64,000 nucleotides of DNA from Listeria ivanovii subsp. ivanovii (GTDB lineage: Bacteria > Bacillota > Bacilli > Lactobacillales > Listeriaceae): NCBI RefSeq assembly GCF_900187025.1, contig NZ_LT906478.1, positions 1,782,001-1,846,000 on the forward strand, in the 5' to 3' direction. Below, piece by piece: positions 51,405-62,693 of this stretch. A program made the translations under genes and the position numbers. The notes under the pieces are model-generated. The model was given only the letters and a program-made list of their open reading frames with translations, did no database searches and was not told the DNA's origin. Each line of letters begins with the position of its first letter. The stretch's first letter is position 1.

Positions 51405-51475
51405 TTAGTTACATATCACCGCACCCTTCCGAAAGCAATTTTTAACTTTTTTTAAGCTTTTTTGTCTAATTGATG

Positions 51476-51504
51476 TTGGGCTAGCTTTTATTTTGTGGTA
51501 TGAT
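51476..51504 (+). promoter_or_regulatory. Promoter of the NSS symporter gene
   Basis: TTGGGC (51476-51481), 17-bp spacer, TATGAT (51499-51504) preceded by TGG (extended -10). Confidence 0.65.
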
Positions 51505-51567
51505 GAGGAAAATTTGATTTTATTCATACAACTTAGGTTTACATAAAAAAATGGAAATGAGGTTATT

Positions 51568-52923
51568 ATGCAGGAAAAAAGGGAAGAATGGGGCTCAAAA
51601 GTTGGATTTATTCTAGCGTCTGCTGGCTCCGCAATCGGAATTGGTGCAATCTGGAAACTGCCTTATGTAGCGGCAACTGCTGGAGGTGGCGCGTTTTTCT
51701 TATTGTTTTTAGCTTTAACATTATTGGTAGTTATGCCGCTGTTAATTGCAGAATTTGTCATTGGCCGAGGTTCCGGCGGAGATGCAATTCAAGCTTATAA
51801 AACACTTGCACCTGGTTCAAAATGGAATTTGCTTGGAAAACTAGGCGTAGTTGGCGCAAGTATTTTATTTTCATTTTATAGTGTTGTCGGTGGTTGGATC
51901 ATCGCCTACCTTATAAAAGCCATTTCAGGGGGGATCGCTGGGCAAAATCAGGCTAGCTTGTTACATGATTTTCAAGTAACTACCGCAAACCCTTGGATAT
52001 CGGTTGGTGCGACCATTTTTTTCATTCTGCTTAATGTGCTAGTTATTAGTCGCGGAGTTGTTAGCGGAATTGAAAAAATGAGTAAGTTTATGATGCCCGC
52101 ATTATTTATTTTATTTATTGTTTTAATTATTCGCTCGTTAACGCTTCCAGGTGCAATGGAAGGGGTCGCTTTCTTCTTGCGACCAGACTTTAGTCATTTC
52201 ACTGCACAAACAGTCCTTATTACACTTGGTCAGGCTTTCTTCTCCCTTAGTGTTGGAATTTCGGTGATGGTGACGTATAGTTCTTATTTGAATCGTTCTG
52301 TTAGCTTACCGCAATCAGCTATTTCCGTTTCCTTAATGAATGTTTTTGTTTCGTTACTTGCTGGATTGGCCATTTTTCCAGCCGCTTTTGCATTTGACAT
52401 TACACCTGATGCTGGTCCCGGATTACTTTTCGTTATTTTACCATCAATTTTTAATCAATTACCATTTGGGATGTTGTTCTTTATTATTTTCTTAATTTTA
52501 TTTCTGTTTGCGGCTCTTACTTCGAGTTTTTCCATGTTAGAAGCGACTGTTGCTCCTTTAATGAATAGCGGAATTAGTCGAAAAAAAGCTAGTATTGGGA
52601 TGGGGATAGTCATTATCTTCATGGCGATTCCAAGTGCGCTTAGTTTTGGTGTTTGGAGCGGCGTACAGATTTTCGGATTAAGTATCTTTGATGCCGCCGA
52701 CTATCTTGTTTCAAATATTATTTTACCAGTCGGAGCTTTGTTTATCGCTATTTTTGTCGGTTACAGGTTGCCTCGTGAACTGTTGTTGAAAGAATTTACT
52801 ACTAGCAGCCACTTTGGAAAGAAACTCTTTATTGTTTGGTTGTTTTTGATTAAATATATTGCACCGATTGCGATTATTTTCGTTTTCCTTTCCGCTACAG
52901 GGTTACTAGATTTACTCTTTTAA
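51568..52923 (+). CDS. Neurotransmitter:sodium symporter (NSS) family transporter
   Basis: 451 residues with about eleven membrane helices, the prokaryotic NSS form (MhsT-like, without TM12). The broken first helix that holds sodium and substrate is visible as SAGSAIGIGAIWKLPY; bulk is the LeuT fold. Transports an amino acid with sodium, substrate unknown. It has its own promoter and a strong bidirectional terminator, and is monocistronic. Confidence 0.9.
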   Translation: MQEKREEWGSKVGFILASAGSAIGIGAIWKLPYVAATAGGGAFFLLFLALTLLVVMPLLIAEFVIGRGSGGDAIQAYKTLAPGSKWNLLGKLGVVGASILFSFYSVVGGWIIAYLIKAISGGIAGQNQASLLHDFQVTTANPWISVGATIFFILLNVLVISRGVVSGIEKMSKFMMPALFILFIVLIIRSLTLPGAMEGVAFFLRPDFSHFTAQTVLITLGQAFFSLSVGISVMVTYSSYLNRSVSLPQSAISVSLMNVFVSLLAGLAIFPAAFAFDITPDAGPGLLFVILPSIFNQLPFGMLFFIIFLILFLFAALTSSFSMLEATVAPLMNSGISRKKASIGMGIVIIFMAIPSALSFGVWSGVQIFGLSIFDAADYLVSNIILPVGALFIAIFVGYRLPRELLLKEFTTSSHFGKKLFIVWLFLIKYIAPIAIIFVFLSATGLLDLLF

Positions 52924-52925
52924 CT

Positions 52926-52970
52926 TAAAAAAGCAATTTCGCTAAAATTTCAGCGAGATTGCTTTTTTTA
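52926..52970. terminator. Bidirectional terminator after the NSS gene
   Basis: AAAAAAGCAAT-TTCGCT/AGCGAG-ATTGCTTTTTTT stem with runs on both sides; it overlaps the stop of the convergent small membrane protein gene. Confidence 0.88.
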
Positions 52971-53222
52971 TATTGCCATAAGTACAATGCTTGTTACACA
53001 AATTAATATGCCACTTAAGCCAATTGCTGTTCCAATTGCTCGTTTTTCTTTTACATTGGCAAGTGTCGTGAAAATAAAACATATAATGAAGACCCAATGC
53101 CACAATAGTGAAAATTCAAGTCCTACGCCGGTTGCAACCATGTTAATGATAAAATAGATAACTGCAATGGCAAGAATAGAAATAATGACAAGCTGATAGG
53201 CCTTACTATTCCATTTCTTCAA
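52968..53222 (-). CDS. Small membrane protein of unknown function
   Basis: 84 residues with three membrane helices and a short basic N-terminus (MKKWNSKAYQ). TTG start preceded by TAGGGG. It lies 18 nt after the TrpR-like YerC gene on the same strand, so they are cotranscribed. No function is assigned. Confidence 0.7.
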   Translation of the reverse strand: MKKWNSKAYQLVIISILAIAVIYFIINMVATGVGLEFSLLWHWVFIICFIFTTLANVKEKRAIGTAIGLSGILICVTSIVLMAI

Positions 53223-53240
53223 GTTACACCCCTACCAATC

Positions 53241-53537
53241 TTATTCTGGTTTTGTCATTCTTGAAAAAACAACATCGTACATGTCATTGCCATAATGAAG
53301 TGAACGCTTTACACGTGAAATAGTAGCTGTACTTGCACCAGTTTCTGATTCAATCACATTATATGTTTTCCCATCGTGAAGCATTTTTGCGACTTGGAAA
53401 CGTTGAGCCATGGATTGTATTTCATTAACTGTACAAACATCATCAAAAAAAGCGTAACATTCTTCTAAATTTTCCAGCGTTAAAATCCCTTGGAAAAATT
53501 CATCCAGTCCTTGTCCACGCAACTTCTCTATTTGCAT
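53241..53537 (-). CDS. yerC: TrpR/YerC-like DNA-binding regulator
   Basis: 98 residues, all helical, with a TrpR-type helix-turn-helix (NVIESETGASTATISRVKRS). B. subtilis YerC has the same size and sits near pcrB-pcrA-ligA; its targets are unknown. ATG 53537 has GGAGGT six nt upstream; the longer frame start lies before the SD. Promoter at 53577-53605. Confidence 0.9.
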   Translation of the reverse strand: MQIEKLRGQGLDEFFQGILTLENLEECYAFFDDVCTVNEIQSMAQRFQVAKMLHDGKTYNVIESETGASTATISRVKRSLHYGNDMYDVVFSRMTKPE

Positions 53538-53576
53538 ATCTTTACCTCCAAATAATCTCATATATCCTACTTTCAT

Positions 53577-53605
53577 ATTTTAACGTACCACCGTGTAAAA
53601 CACAA
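53577..53605 (-). promoter_or_regulatory. Promoter of the yerC operon
   Basis: TTGTGT (53600-53605) and TAAAAT (53577-53582) with a 17-bp spacer on the minus strand, right after the pur terminator. Confidence 0.65.
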
Positions 53606-53628
53606 CCGTTACTCCTTTCTATGGCAAC

Positions 53629-53670
53629 AAAAAATACTACCTTAGAAATTTTACTAAGATAGTACTTTTT
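53629..53670 (-). terminator. Terminator of the purine operon
   Basis: AAGTACTATCTTAG/CTAAGGTAGTATT stem with a T-run on the minus strand, directly after the purD stop. Confidence 0.9.
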
Positions 53671-53671
53671 A

Positions 53672-54934
53672 TTATTCCGCTTTTGTCCCAATATCCATTC
53701 GATAAAAGAAATCGGGGTTATCCAATTTTTGCATTTCCGGATAAAGTAAGTCACGTGCTTCTGTCATTGTGTTTGCTTCTTTCGCTAACAAAAGTACTCG
53801 TCCACCGTTTGAAACAAACTCTCCGTCTGTATCCTTCTTTGTTCCAGCATGGTAAATTACCACATCGTCTGCAATTTCATTTAATCCCATTAACTTATTT
53901 CCTTTGTCATAGTGATCAGGATAACCAGCACTTGCTAATACGACACCTAATGTTATGCCCTCTTTTTTAAACCGTACATCCGGTTTTTCATCGTGTAGTA
54001 ATGCTTGTATTAAGGCAGCAAAATCACTTTCTAAACGAGGCAAGACTACCTGCGTTTCTGGATCACCAAATCTAGCATTAAACTCAATCACTTTCGGTCC
54101 TTCTTCGGTTAAAATAAGGCCAGCGTATAGAATTCCACGGAAATAACGTCCTTCTTCTACCATACCTTTGGCTGCAGGGCGAAGAATTTTTTCTACGGCT
54201 TGCTCTACTACTTTGGGTGAGATATGAGGAACGGGAGAATAGGCGCCCATTCCACCAGTATTAGGTCCCTTGTCTCCTTCATACGCTCGCTTATGGTCTT
54301 GCGCAATTGCCATTGGATATACTTCTGTACCGTTCACAAATGCCATCAAAGAAAACTCTTCACCAGCTAAGAAGTCCTCGATAACTACCTTAAGTGAGGC
54401 ATCCCCGAACTTTTCTTCTAACATCATATCTTTCAACGCAAGCACAGCTTCTTCCATTTCTAGCGCTACTGTGACTCCTTTTCCAGCTGCTAATCCATCT
54501 GCTTTAATAACGATTGGAACACCTTTTTGATCTAAATAGGCTTTGGCTTCTGCATAATCGGTAAAAGTTTTCGAAGTAGCTGTTGGAATTGCATATTTCT
54601 CCATGAACTGTTTGGCAAAGTCCTTACTTCCTTCGATTAACGCCGCGTTTGCTTTTGGCCCGAATGCTTTCATTCCAGCGTCTTCAAAAGCATCCACCAC
54701 ACCTTCTAAAAGAGGAACTTCTGGTCCAACAATCACAAAGGATATCTCGTGTTCTTTTGCAAACGAAATTAAAGCTGCTTTATCCGTTTCGGAAATCGCT
54801 ACTAATTCAATCTTGTCTAAACGCATTCCATCATTACCAGGCGCACAATATACTTTCTCTACGTTTTTCGATTCTAGTAACTTTTTACTGATAGCATGTT
54901 CTCGCCCGCCACTACCAACTACTAATAAGTTCAT
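53672..54934 (-). CDS. purD: Phosphoribosylamine-glycine ligase
   Basis: 420 residues, ATP-grasp fold. N-terminal LLVVGSGGREHAI, central ATP-grasp region with VIKADGLAAGKGV, and C-terminal EFNARFGDPETQ. Second step of de novo purine synthesis. Last gene of the pur operon, 26 nt after purH. Confidence 0.97.
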   Translation of the reverse strand: MNLLVVGSGGREHAISKKLLESKNVEKVYCAPGNDGMRLDKIELVAISETDKAALISFAKEHEISFVIVGPEVPLLEGVVDAFEDAGMKAFGPKANAALIEGSKDFAKQFMEKYAIPTATSKTFTDYAEAKAYLDQKGVPIVIKADGLAAGKGVTVALEMEEAVLALKDMMLEEKFGDASLKVVIEDFLAGEEFSLMAFVNGTEVYPMAIAQDHKRAYEGDKGPNTGGMGAYSPVPHISPKVVEQAVEKILRPAAKGMVEEGRYFRGILYAGLILTEEGPKVIEFNARFGDPETQVVLPRLESDFAALIQALLHDEKPDVRFKKEGITLGVVLASAGYPDHYDKGNKLMGLNEIADDVVIYHAGTKKDTDGEFVSNGGRVLLLAKEANTMTEARDLLYPEMQKLDNPDFFYRMDIGTKAE

Positions 54935-54960
54935 TTTATGACACGTCCTTTTTATGAGGA

Positions 54961-56490
54961 TTAATGTTTGAAATGTCGTACATGTGTTAGTACCATAGCG
55001 ATTCCGTACTTATCTGCCATCGCAATGGACTCTTTATCTTTGATAGATCCACCTGGTTGAATAATTGCTGTAATTCCTGCTTTAGCCGCCGCTTCAACGG
55101 TATCATCCATTGGGAAAAATGCATCTGAAGCAAGAACCGCTCCTTTTGCTTTATCTCCCGCTTGAAGAATAGCAATCTCTGCCGAACCAATACGATTCAT
55201 CTGTCCAGCACCAATGCCAAGTGTTTGCTTGTCCGTTCCAACGACAATGGCATTTGATTTCACGTGTTTCACAATTTTCCACTGTGCCAGTAAAGCAGTC
55301 ATTTCTGTTTCTGTAGGTTGTTTTTTTGTCACAACTTCATATGTTGCCGGATCTTCTACTACCGAATCACTTGCTTGGATTAGTAGCCCACCATTTACAG
55401 AAGTCTTCTCAAAGCTTTCCACTCCACTAGCAAACGGAACAGTAAGTAAGCGAATGTTTTTCTTTTTCGAAAGAATCGCAAATGCTTCATTGCTAAAACT
55501 TGGAGCAATAATAATTTCTAGGAAAATTTTACTCATATGCTCTGCTGTTTTAGCATCTACTTCTTTATTTAAAGCAACAATGCCACCGAAAATGGATATT
55601 TCGTCCGCTTCGTAGGCTTTTAAATAAGCCTCTTCAATTGTCGTACCTACTCCAACCCCGCATGGATTCATATGTTTTACAGCTACTGCAACTGGCTCAC
55701 TAAATTCACTAGCGATTTTCAGTGCTGCATCTGTATCACGTATATTATTATAGGATAACTCTTTTCCATGCAATTGTTTTGCAGTACTTATCGCGTTTTT
55801 TACTGCCTGTGGTTCTGTATAAAAAGCTGCATCTTGGTGAGGATTTTCACCGTAACGAAGCACTTGTTTTCGATTATAGGTTAAAGTCACTTTTTCTGGG
55901 AAAGTTTCTCCCGTTATGCCTGTTAAGTATTCAGCAATTAATGCGTCATAAGCAGCAGTATGTCGGAAAACTTTGGCAGCTAAACGCTCGCGTGTTTCAA
56001 ATGTTGTCGCACCGTGTTCACTTAACTCTGCAAGTACTGTTTCATAGTCTGAAGTATCAACAACTACAGTCACGGCTGCATAATTTTTGGCAGCAGAGCG
56101 TAACATTGAAGGACCACCAATATCAATATTTTCGATAGCTTCTTCTAAAGAAACACCTGGTTTTTGAATGGTTTCTTGAAAAGGGTATAAATTTACTACT
56201 ACTAAATCAATGGGTTGAATGTGATGAGCTGCAATAGCATCCATATGTGCTTCTGTATCACGTCTTGCAAGTAGACCACCATGAATAGCTGGATGAAGTG
56301 TTTTTACGCGACCATCTAGCATTTCTGGAAATTCCGTTACTTCTTCAATCCCAGTCACTGGTATACCGGCTTGTTCAAAAGCCGCTTTCGTTCCACCAGT
56401 TGAAATAATCTCCACACCAAGTTTTACTAATTCTTTAGCAAAAGGCACAATGCCGTTTTTATCTGATACACTAATCAGCGCTCTTTTCAT
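54961..56490 (-). CDS. purH: Bifunctional AICAR transformylase / IMP cyclohydrolase
   Basis: 509 residues: N-terminal MGS-like IMP cyclohydrolase ([20 protein letters not shown]) and C-terminal AICAR transformylase ([12 protein letters not shown]). Last two steps to IMP. The start ATG 56490 follows GAAGAG within the end of purN; the longer frame from 56514 is less likely. Overlaps purN by 20 nt. Confidence 0.96.
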   Translation of the reverse strand: MKRALISVSDKNGIVPFAKELVKLGVEIISTGGTKAAFEQAGIPVTGIEEVTEFPEMLDGRVKTLHPAIHGGLLARRDTEAHMDAIAAHHIQPIDLVVVNLYPFQETIQKPGVSLEEAIENIDIGGPSMLRSAAKNYAAVTVVVDTSDYETVLAELSEHGATTFETRERLAAKVFRHTAAYDALIAEYLTGITGETFPEKVTLTYNRKQVLRYGENPHQDAAFYTEPQAVKNAISTAKQLHGKELSYNNIRDTDAALKIASEFSEPVAVAVKHMNPCGVGVGTTIEEAYLKAYEADEISIFGGIVALNKEVDAKTAEHMSKIFLEIIIAPSFSNEAFAILSKKKNIRLLTVPFASGVESFEKTSVNGGLLIQASDSVVEDPATYEVVTKKQPTETEMTALLAQWKIVKHVKSNAIVVGTDKQTLGIGAGQMNRIGSAEIAILQAGDKAKGAVLASDAFFPMDDTVEAAAKAGITAIIQPGGSIKDKESIAMADKYGIAMVLTHVRHFKH

Positions 56491-57064
56491 GATAATGAAT
56501 CTCTTCCCCTCCATTTTGAATTAAATGACGAATCACTTTTGGATAAAAAACATGTTCGACTTGATGAATTTTTTCAGCCAATGTATCCACTGTTTCATCT
56601 GAAGCAATTGGTACATCTACTTGATCGATAATCGGGCCAGTATCCATTCCCGCGTCTACAAAATGTGCCGTCACTCCCGTTTCGGATACTCCCGCTTGAA
56701 GTGCTTGCCCGATTGCATCTTTTCCTTTAAATGCAGGTAGTAAAGACGGATGTAAGTTGACGATTTGCTCGGGAAATTCTGCAAGTAGCGTTGGTCCAAT
56801 CAAACGCATATAACCCGCAAGAACAAGCAAATCCACTTGGTCACGCCGTAATTCCAGCAAAATTTCTGTTTCAAAAGCTTCCTTGTCCGGATAATTTTTC
56901 GCTTCAAATAGAAAGATGGGAATATTATTTTTTGCTGCTCTCTCTAAAACATAAGCATTTGGTTTATCACATACAAGTAGCCGGATGTGCGGTTTAATCC
57001 ATTCATCATCCACTAGAGCTTGGAAATTCGAGCCATTTCCCGAAGCAAAGACGGCAATATTCAT
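56471..57064 (-). CDS. purN: Phosphoribosylglycinamide formyltransferase (folate-dependent)
   Basis: 197 residues. [12 protein letters not shown] at the start and the catalytic region with [12 protein letters not shown], including Asn and His, and the Asp in DAGMDTGPI. Third step. Overlaps purM by 4 nt (ATGA) and purH by 20 nt. Confidence 0.97.
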   Translation of the reverse strand: MNIAVFASGNGSNFQALVDDEWIKPHIRLLVCDKPNAYVLERAAKNNIPIFLFEAKNYPDKEAFETEILLELRRDQVDLLVLAGYMRLIGPTLLAEFPEQIVNLHPSLLPAFKGKDAIGQALQAGVSETGVTAHFVDAGMDTGPIIDQVDVPIASDETVDTLAEKIHQVEHVFYPKVIRHLIQNGGEEIHYHEKSAD

Positions 57065-58110
57065 TCGTTATTTCCTCCTGAAAAGACCACTGAATCTGCC
57101 ATGCGTGGGACAACTTTACCTATCTCGTAAGCTGCTTCACCATTTTCTTTTAATAAGCTTACTGTTTTTTCTGCATCCTCTTTAGAAACCGCAAGCACCA
57201 TGCCAATTCCCATATTAAAAATTTCATACATTTCCAAATCGCCTAATTTCCCGTACTTCTTCAAAGTATCAAAAATAGGAAGTACTGGCCAAGAGCCCAA
57301 CTCAATATCTACCGCTAAATCATCTGTTAGCATCCGCGGTAAGTTTTCAACAAAACCACCACCAGTAATATGAGTAATGCCATGTACATTTACTTTTTTC
57401 AATAGTTCTAAAACAGGTTTCACATAAATACGCGTTGGTTTAAGTAATTCTTCACTAAGCGGAATTTCTAACTCAGGAAGCACTTCATTTAAACGGAATG
57501 AATTATCTTTAAAGAAAATTTTTCGAACGAGTGAATAACCGTTACTATGAATCCCGCTAGAAGGAATACCAATCAAAACGTCGTCTGCTTTTACTGCACC
57601 TTCCGTAATAAGATTATTTTTCTCGACTGCACCAACTGTAAAGCCAGCTAAATCATAATCATCCGCGCCGTACATATCAGGCATTTCCGCAGTTTCCCCG
57701 CCAATTAAAGCAGCCCCAGCTTGCCGGCAACCATCCGCAACCCCATGGACGATTTGCTCCATTTTGACTGGATCCGTTTTACCGGTGGCGATATAATCTA
57801 GAAAAAATAACGGTTCAGCACCTTGAGCTAAAATGTCATTCACACACATTGCTACACAGTCAATTCCAATCGTATCGTGTTTATCTGCTTCAATCGCAAG
57901 GAGTAATTTCGTTCCTACACCATCCGTACCAGAAACTAAAACCGGTTCTTTTAAATGAAGGCTACTTAAATCGAACATTCCACCAAAAGAACCCAGCGCT
58001 CCCATGACACCGATTCGTTCTGTTCTAGCAACATGTTTTTTAATACGTTCTACGACTTGATAGCCTGCTTCCACATCGACTCCAGCTTTACTATATGCAT
58101 TTTCTGCCAT
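57061..58110 (-). CDS. purM: Phosphoribosylformylglycinamidine cyclo-ligase (AIR synthetase)
   Basis: 349 residues, PurM/PurL-type fold with [13 protein letters not shown] and the [11 protein letters not shown] motif. ATG 58110 ([10 protein letters not shown]) follows AAGGAG; a GTG at 58122 lies too close to it. Fifth step. Confidence 0.96.
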   Translation of the reverse strand: MAENAYSKAGVDVEAGYQVVERIKKHVARTERIGVMGALGSFGGMFDLSSLHLKEPVLVSGTDGVGTKLLLAIEADKHDTIGIDCVAMCVNDILAQGAEPLFFLDYIATGKTDPVKMEQIVHGVADGCRQAGAALIGGETAEMPDMYGADDYDLAGFTVGAVEKNNLITEGAVKADDVLIGIPSSGIHSNGYSLVRKIFFKDNSFRLNEVLPELEIPLSEELLKPTRIYVKPVLELLKKVNVHGITHITGGGFVENLPRMLTDDLAVDIELGSWPVLPIFDTLKKYGKLGDLEMYEIFNMGIGMVLAVSKEDAEKTVSLLKENGEAAYEIGKVVPRMADSVVFSGGNNE

Positions 58111-58125
58111 TCGATTTCTCACTCC

Positions 58126-59553
58126 TTATTTTTCTGCTTCTAAGCTCGCTAAATATTCCGCTTCATAATCATATAAAGGTGTTGGATAATCTCCGTTAAA
58201 ATATGCCATACAAAGTCCCCCATAAGGTTCGTTCGGATAAGGCCGGCCAATCGAATCAACTAAACCTTCTTCGCTCAAATACTCTAACGAATCTGCACCT
58301 ATGATCCGGCAAATTTCATCGACAGAATAATTGGAAGCAATTAATTCGTTTCTCGTTTGAATATCAATCCCATAAAAACAAGGAAAAGCAAGTGGTGGTG
58401 AAGCAATTCGTACATGTACTTCGGCGGCGCCTGCTTCACGTAGAAGTTGAACAATCCGTTTACTTGTCGTGCCGCGAACAATCGAGTCATCAATCATCAC
58501 AACTCGTTTCCCTTCAACCACACCTCGTACTGCAGAAAGTTTCATTCGTACGCCTTGTTCTCTAAGTTCTTGAGATGGTTGAATAAAAGTTCTCGCTACA
58601 TACCTATTTTTTATTAAACCTAATTCGTAAGGTAATCCTGCTTCTTCGGCATAACCAATTGCTGCAGAAATACTTGAGTCAGGCACACCGGTAACCACAT
58701 CTGCATCAATAAATGCTTCTTTCGCAAGTCTTTTTCCAGAACGTTTTCTCGCTGAATGGACATTAATCCCAGCAATATTAGAATCTGGTCTAGCAAAATA
58801 AATATATTCCATACTACAAATCGAATGCTTCACATCTTCAGTGAATTTTTCAATTCTAAGTCCATCATTGTTAATAATAATTAGTTCACCCGGCTCAACA
58901 TCTCGCACAAATTCCGCACCAACCGTTTCAAAAGCACATGTTTCTGAGGCCACTACATAATAGTCTCCAATTCGTCCAATCGAAAGCGGTCGGAAGCCAT
59001 TTGGATCAAGTGCGGCGTACATAGTATCTTCTGTTAAAAGCATATACGCAAAGCCACCTTTGACTTTGTTTAAAGCTACTTTTAAGTCTTCCACAAAATC
59101 TCCCGTATGGCTACGTTTAATTAAATGAGCTAAAACTTCGGTATCAGAACTTGTTTGGAAAATCGCACCTTCTTCTTCTAATTCACGACGCAACGTTTTA
59201 GCATTTACTAGATTCCCATTATGCGCTAACGCTAAAGACGAACTATGAAAATGAAATAAAAATGGTTGTACATTTCCAAGGTTTTTTTGACCAGCTGTCG
59301 CATAACGAACATGACCAATCGCTGCCTTACCTTTTAAATCATCTAATTCTCCATGTTTAAATACATCTGCTAATAATCCTAAATTACGATGCCCTTTTAA
59401 TGTTTCTCCGTCAGTTGAAACAATCCCGGCACCTTCTTGCCCGCGATGCTGTAAACTATGCAAGCCATAATACGTGATTTCAGCTGCATTCGGATGATTC
59501 CAAATACCAAAAATACCACATTCTTCATTCAGTCCTTTTACTTCAGCAAGCAT
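58126..59553 (-). CDS. purF: Amidophosphoribosyltransferase (glutamine PRPP amidotransferase)
   Basis: 475 residues. The nucleophile Cys12 follows an 11-residue propeptide ([11 protein letters not shown]), as in B. subtilis. PRPP-binding motif [14 protein letters not shown]. The Fe-S ligands expected for the Bacillus enzyme are kept at three places ([26 protein letters not shown]), but the fourth Cys is Tyr (CMAYF instead of CxxC). ATG 59553 follows GAAGGGG; overlaps purL by 16 nt. Committed step of purine synthesis. Confidence 0.95.
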   Translation of the reverse strand: MLAEVKGLNEECGIFGIWNHPNAAEITYYGLHSLQHRGQEGAGIVSTDGETLKGHRNLGLLADVFKHGELDDLKGKAAIGHVRYATAGQKNLGNVQPFLFHFHSSSLALAHNGNLVNAKTLRRELEEEGAIFQTSSDTEVLAHLIKRSHTGDFVEDLKVALNKVKGGFAYMLLTEDTMYAALDPNGFRPLSIGRIGDYYVVASETCAFETVGAEFVRDVEPGELIIINNDGLRIEKFTEDVKHSICSMEYIYFARPDSNIAGINVHSARKRSGKRLAKEAFIDADVVTGVPDSSISAAIGYAEEAGLPYELGLIKNRYVARTFIQPSQELREQGVRMKLSAVRGVVEGKRVVMIDDSIVRGTTSKRIVQLLREAGAAEVHVRIASPPLAFPCFYGIDIQTRNELIASNYSVDEICRIIGADSLEYLSEEGLVDSIGRPYPNEPYGGLCMAYFNGDYPTPLYDYEAEYLASLEAEK

Positions 59554-61757
59554 GGAATAGCCCCTTCCCAAATGGATCGTAACTCAGTCATTTTGGCTGT
59601 TACCGTTTCTGTTTTATGTTGCACGCGAATCGTCTCACTCGCTGTAACAACACCAAGTCGATATACTTTTTCTAGTTCCATTAATTTAGCAAAAGCCGCT
59701 TCATTTTCTGGTTTTACAGAAACTAAGAAGCGTGATTGTGATTCACTAAATAGTTGATTTAATTCAAATGGTACTTCTACATCTGCGCCAAGCCCTGCTT
59801 TAAAAGTTGCTTCTGCAAGTGCGACACCAAATCCGCCTTCTGCTAAATCATGACTGGAAGCAACTAAACCTTCACGAATTGCTGTCAAAAGTAGTTGTTG
59901 GTATTTTTTTTCTAATGTCAAGTCTAGAACTGGTGCACGACCGCTAATTTTCCCTTGTTGTAATTTTTGTAACTCGGAACCACTATATTCCGGTTTTGTT
60001 TCTCCAATAAGGAAAATCACGTCCCCTGCTGCTTTAAAATCCTGCGTAGTAATATGCGCTAAATCTTCTACTAGTCCAACCATGCCAATAACAGGGGTTG
60101 GGTAAATCCCTGTACCATCTGTTTCATTATAAAGGGAAACATTTCCAGATATAACAGGTGTATCTAGCTCTAAGCATGCAGCACTAATTCCATCAGCCGC
60201 TTTTTCAATTTCCCAAAAAATTTCTGGCTTTTCTGGATTTCCAAAGTTTAGTCCATCCGTTATCGCAAGTGGTTTCCCACCTGAACAAACAATATTTCGA
60301 GCCGCTTCTGCAACCGCAATTGCTCCGCCAACTTCTGGATCAAGGTAAAGATAGCGTGAGTTACAGTCTGTCGTCATCGCAATTGCTTTTTCTGTCCCAC
60401 GAACCCGAACAATCGCTGCATCTGAACCAGGCTCAACTGCTGTATCGGTCCGAACTTGATAATCATATTGTTCATAAATATGTTTTTTGCTAGCGATGGT
60501 TGGTTGAGCTAACAATTCTTTCCATGTTTCAACGATATCCGTCATCACTGGAACAAAAGCCTCTTCTTGCTGGAAAGCTTGATAGCGAGCTGGTTCTTTG
60601 GAAGGCTTATGATAAACCGGTGCATCTTCAGCAAGTGCATCTACCGGTACATTCGCAACCACTTCTCCATGATGAATAATTTTATACATTTTATCATCCG
60701 TTACTTTTCCAATCACCACTGCTTCTAAGCCATATCGTTCAAAAAGCGCTTGAATTTCTTCCACATGCCCTTTTTTAACACATAATAACATCCGCTCTTG
60801 AGACTCAGAAAGTAACATTTCGTATGGCGACATGTGTAATTCTCGTTGAGGAACATCGTCCATAATTAATTCCAAACCAGCCCCAGCCTTAGAAGCCATT
60901 TCCGAGCTAGAGCTTACTAGCCCAGCAGCGCCCATATCTTGAATACCCACTAAAATGTCCGAATGGTCGCGAATAACGTCTAAACACGCCTCCAGTAATA
61001 GTTTTTCCATAAAAGGATCACCTACTTGAACTGCCGAACGTTGCTGTTCACCTTCTTCGCTAAATTCAACCGAAGCAAATGTAGCACCATGAATCCCGTC
61101 CCGACCAGTTTTAGCTCCAACATACATAACTGGATTACCTATTCCTTTGGCTTGTCCTTTTTGAATATCTTTTGCTTCGATTAAGCCAACACACATCGCA
61201 TTAACTAATGGATTTTTTGTATAACATGGATCAAATTGAATTTCACCACCAACTGTTGGAATCCCAATGGAGTTACCATAACCTGCAATACCTGCCACTA
61301 CTTCACTCACTAAATATTTAGCATGTGGTGTATCTAGCTCGCCAAACCGAAGCGAATTAAGCATCGCAATTGGTCTAGCACCCATCGAAAATACATCACG
61401 GATAATTCCGCCAACACCGGTTGCAGCCCCTTGATATGGCTCTACATAGGAAGGATGATTATGGCTTTCCACTTTAAAAGCTACACCTAAGCCGTCGCCA
61501 ATATCGACAATCCCTGCACCTTCACCTGGACCTTGGAGTACTTGTTTCCCTTCAGTCGGAAATTTTCGAAGCACTGGTTTAGAGTTTTTATAGCTACAAT
61601 GCTCTGACCACATAACAGAGAAAAGACCTGTTTCTGTATAATTAGGCTCACGTCCAAGAATCGAACAAATAAGCTCATATTCACTATCCGTTAAACCCAT
61701 TTCTCGATAAATTTTTTCCGCTTTAATTTCTTCGCTAGTAGGTTCCATTTTAAGCAT
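59538..61757 (-). CDS. purL: Phosphoribosylformylglycinamidine synthase subunit II
   Basis: 739 residues, the small-type PurL that works with PurQ and PurS. Motifs [13 protein letters not shown] and [21 protein letters not shown] 61757 has GGAGG 9 nt upstream and overlaps the purQ stop by 8 nt. Confidence 0.97.
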   Translation of the reverse strand: MLKMEPTSEEIKAEKIYREMGLTDSEYELICSILGREPNYTETGLFSVMWSEHCSYKNSKPVLRKFPTEGKQVLQGPGEGAGIVDIGDGLGVAFKVESHNHPSYVEPYQGAATGVGGIIRDVFSMGARPIAMLNSLRFGELDTPHAKYLVSEVVAGIAGYGNSIGIPTVGGEIQFDPCYTKNPLVNAMCVGLIEAKDIQKGQAKGIGNPVMYVGAKTGRDGIHGATFASVEFSEEGEQQRSAVQVGDPFMEKLLLEACLDVIRDHSDILVGIQDMGAAGLVSSSSEMASKAGAGLELIMDDVPQRELHMSPYEMLLSESQERMLLCVKKGHVEEIQALFERYGLEAVVIGKVTDDKMYKIIHHGEVVANVPVDALAEDAPVYHKPSKEPARYQAFQQEEAFVPVMTDIVETWKELLAQPTIASKKHIYEQYDYQVRTDTAVEPGSDAAIVRVRGTEKAIAMTTDCNSRYLYLDPEVGGAIAVAEAARNIVCSGGKPLAITDGLNFGNPEKPEIFWEIEKAADGISAACLELDTPVISGNVSLYNETDGTGIYPTPVIGMVGLVEDLAHITTQDFKAAGDVIFLIGETKPEYSGSELQKLQQGKISGRAPVLDLTLEKKYQQLLLTAIREGLVASSHDLAEGGFGVALAEATFKAGLGADVEVPFELNQLFSESQSRFLVSVKPENEAAFAKLMELEKVYRLGVVTASETIRVQHKTETVTAKMTELRSIWEGAIPCLLK

Positions 61758-62433
61758 TTACTTGTTCCTCCTTCCAAGCTTTTACGACTGATTGGAAAAG
61801 TTTCAATCCATCTGTTCCACCAATAATTTCTTCTACTGCACGTTCTGGATGCGGCATCATCCCAAGTACATTACCACTTTCATTTATGATACCAGCAATA
61901 TCTGCCCGACTGCCATTAGGATTCGCTCCTTCATACGTAAAAACAATTTGGTTATTTGCTTGAAGTTTCTGAAGCGTTTCATCATCACAGTAATAATTTC
62001 CTTCTCCATGAGCGACAGGAACCTGGATAATTTCGTTGTTTTCGTAAGCTCTCGTGAACATCGTATCCGCATTAGCAACACGAAGCGGCACTGTTTTACA
62101 TATGAAATGCAAATTATTATTTCTGATTAAAGCCCCTGGAAGCAAGCCAATTTCTGTTAAAATTTGGAACCCGTTACAAACACCAAGCACAGGCTTTCCA
62201 ATTTCCGCAAAACGTAAAACTTCTGGCATAATATTAGAAAACTTAGCAATTGCACCAGTCCTTAAGTAATCCCCATAAGAAAATCCACCTGGTAATAAAA
62301 CGGCATCAAAACCAGCTAAACTTGACTCCGCATGCCAAACATATTCCGCCTCCTCGCCAAGAATATCCTGAATCGCATGTAACATATCAAGGTCACAATT
62401 TGAACCTGGGAACTGAATGACAGCAAATTTCAT
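61750..62433 (-). CDS. purQ: Phosphoribosylformylglycinamidine synthase, glutaminase subunit
   Basis: 227 residues, class I glutamine amidotransferase. Nucleophile Cys in VLGVCNGFQ, with the His and Glu of the triad in MMPHPERA. Provides ammonia to PurL. Three nt after purS. Confidence 0.97.
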   Translation of the reverse strand: MKFAVIQFPGSNCDLDMLHAIQDILGEEAEYVWHAESSLAGFDAVLLPGGFSYGDYLRTGAIAKFSNIMPEVLRFAEIGKPVLGVCNGFQILTEIGLLPGALIRNNNLHFICKTVPLRVANADTMFTRAYENNEIIQVPVAHGEGNYYCDDETLQKLQANNQIVFTYEGANPNGSRADIAGIINESGNVLGMMPHPERAVEEIIGGTDGLKLFQSVVKAWKEEQVNA

Positions 62434-62436
62434 CGT

Positions 62437-62682
62437 TTAAGCCTCCTCGATTTCATAGCGGTAATCTTCCATCACCGGATTTGTTAATAGTTTATCGCAC
62501 ATTTCATTTAATACTTCATGAATATCACGATCAGATTTTGCTACTTTAAGTTCCATAAATTTACCAATCCGCACATCTTCTACTTCTTGATATCCCATGC
62601 TTTTCGCTGCATCCTTAACCGCAACTCCTTGTGGATCTAATACGCTTTTCTTTAAAGTGACATATACTTTGACATTATACAT
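62437..62682 (-). CDS. purS: Phosphoribosylformylglycinamidine synthase subunit PurS
   Basis: 81 residues, the usual PurS length. Bridges PurQ and PurL and transfers ammonia between them. Between purC and purQ, as in Bacillus. Confidence 0.96.
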   Translation of the reverse strand: MYNVKVYVTLKKSVLDPQGVAVKDAAKSMGYQEVEDVRIGKFMELKVAKSDRDIHEVLNEMCDKLLTNPVMEDYRYEIEEA

Positions 62683-62693
62683 TTTGTGACCTC

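Noticed and set aside
53683-54941. Several plus-strand ORFs antisense to purD
   Set aside because: They are shadows of the highly conserved purD frame.
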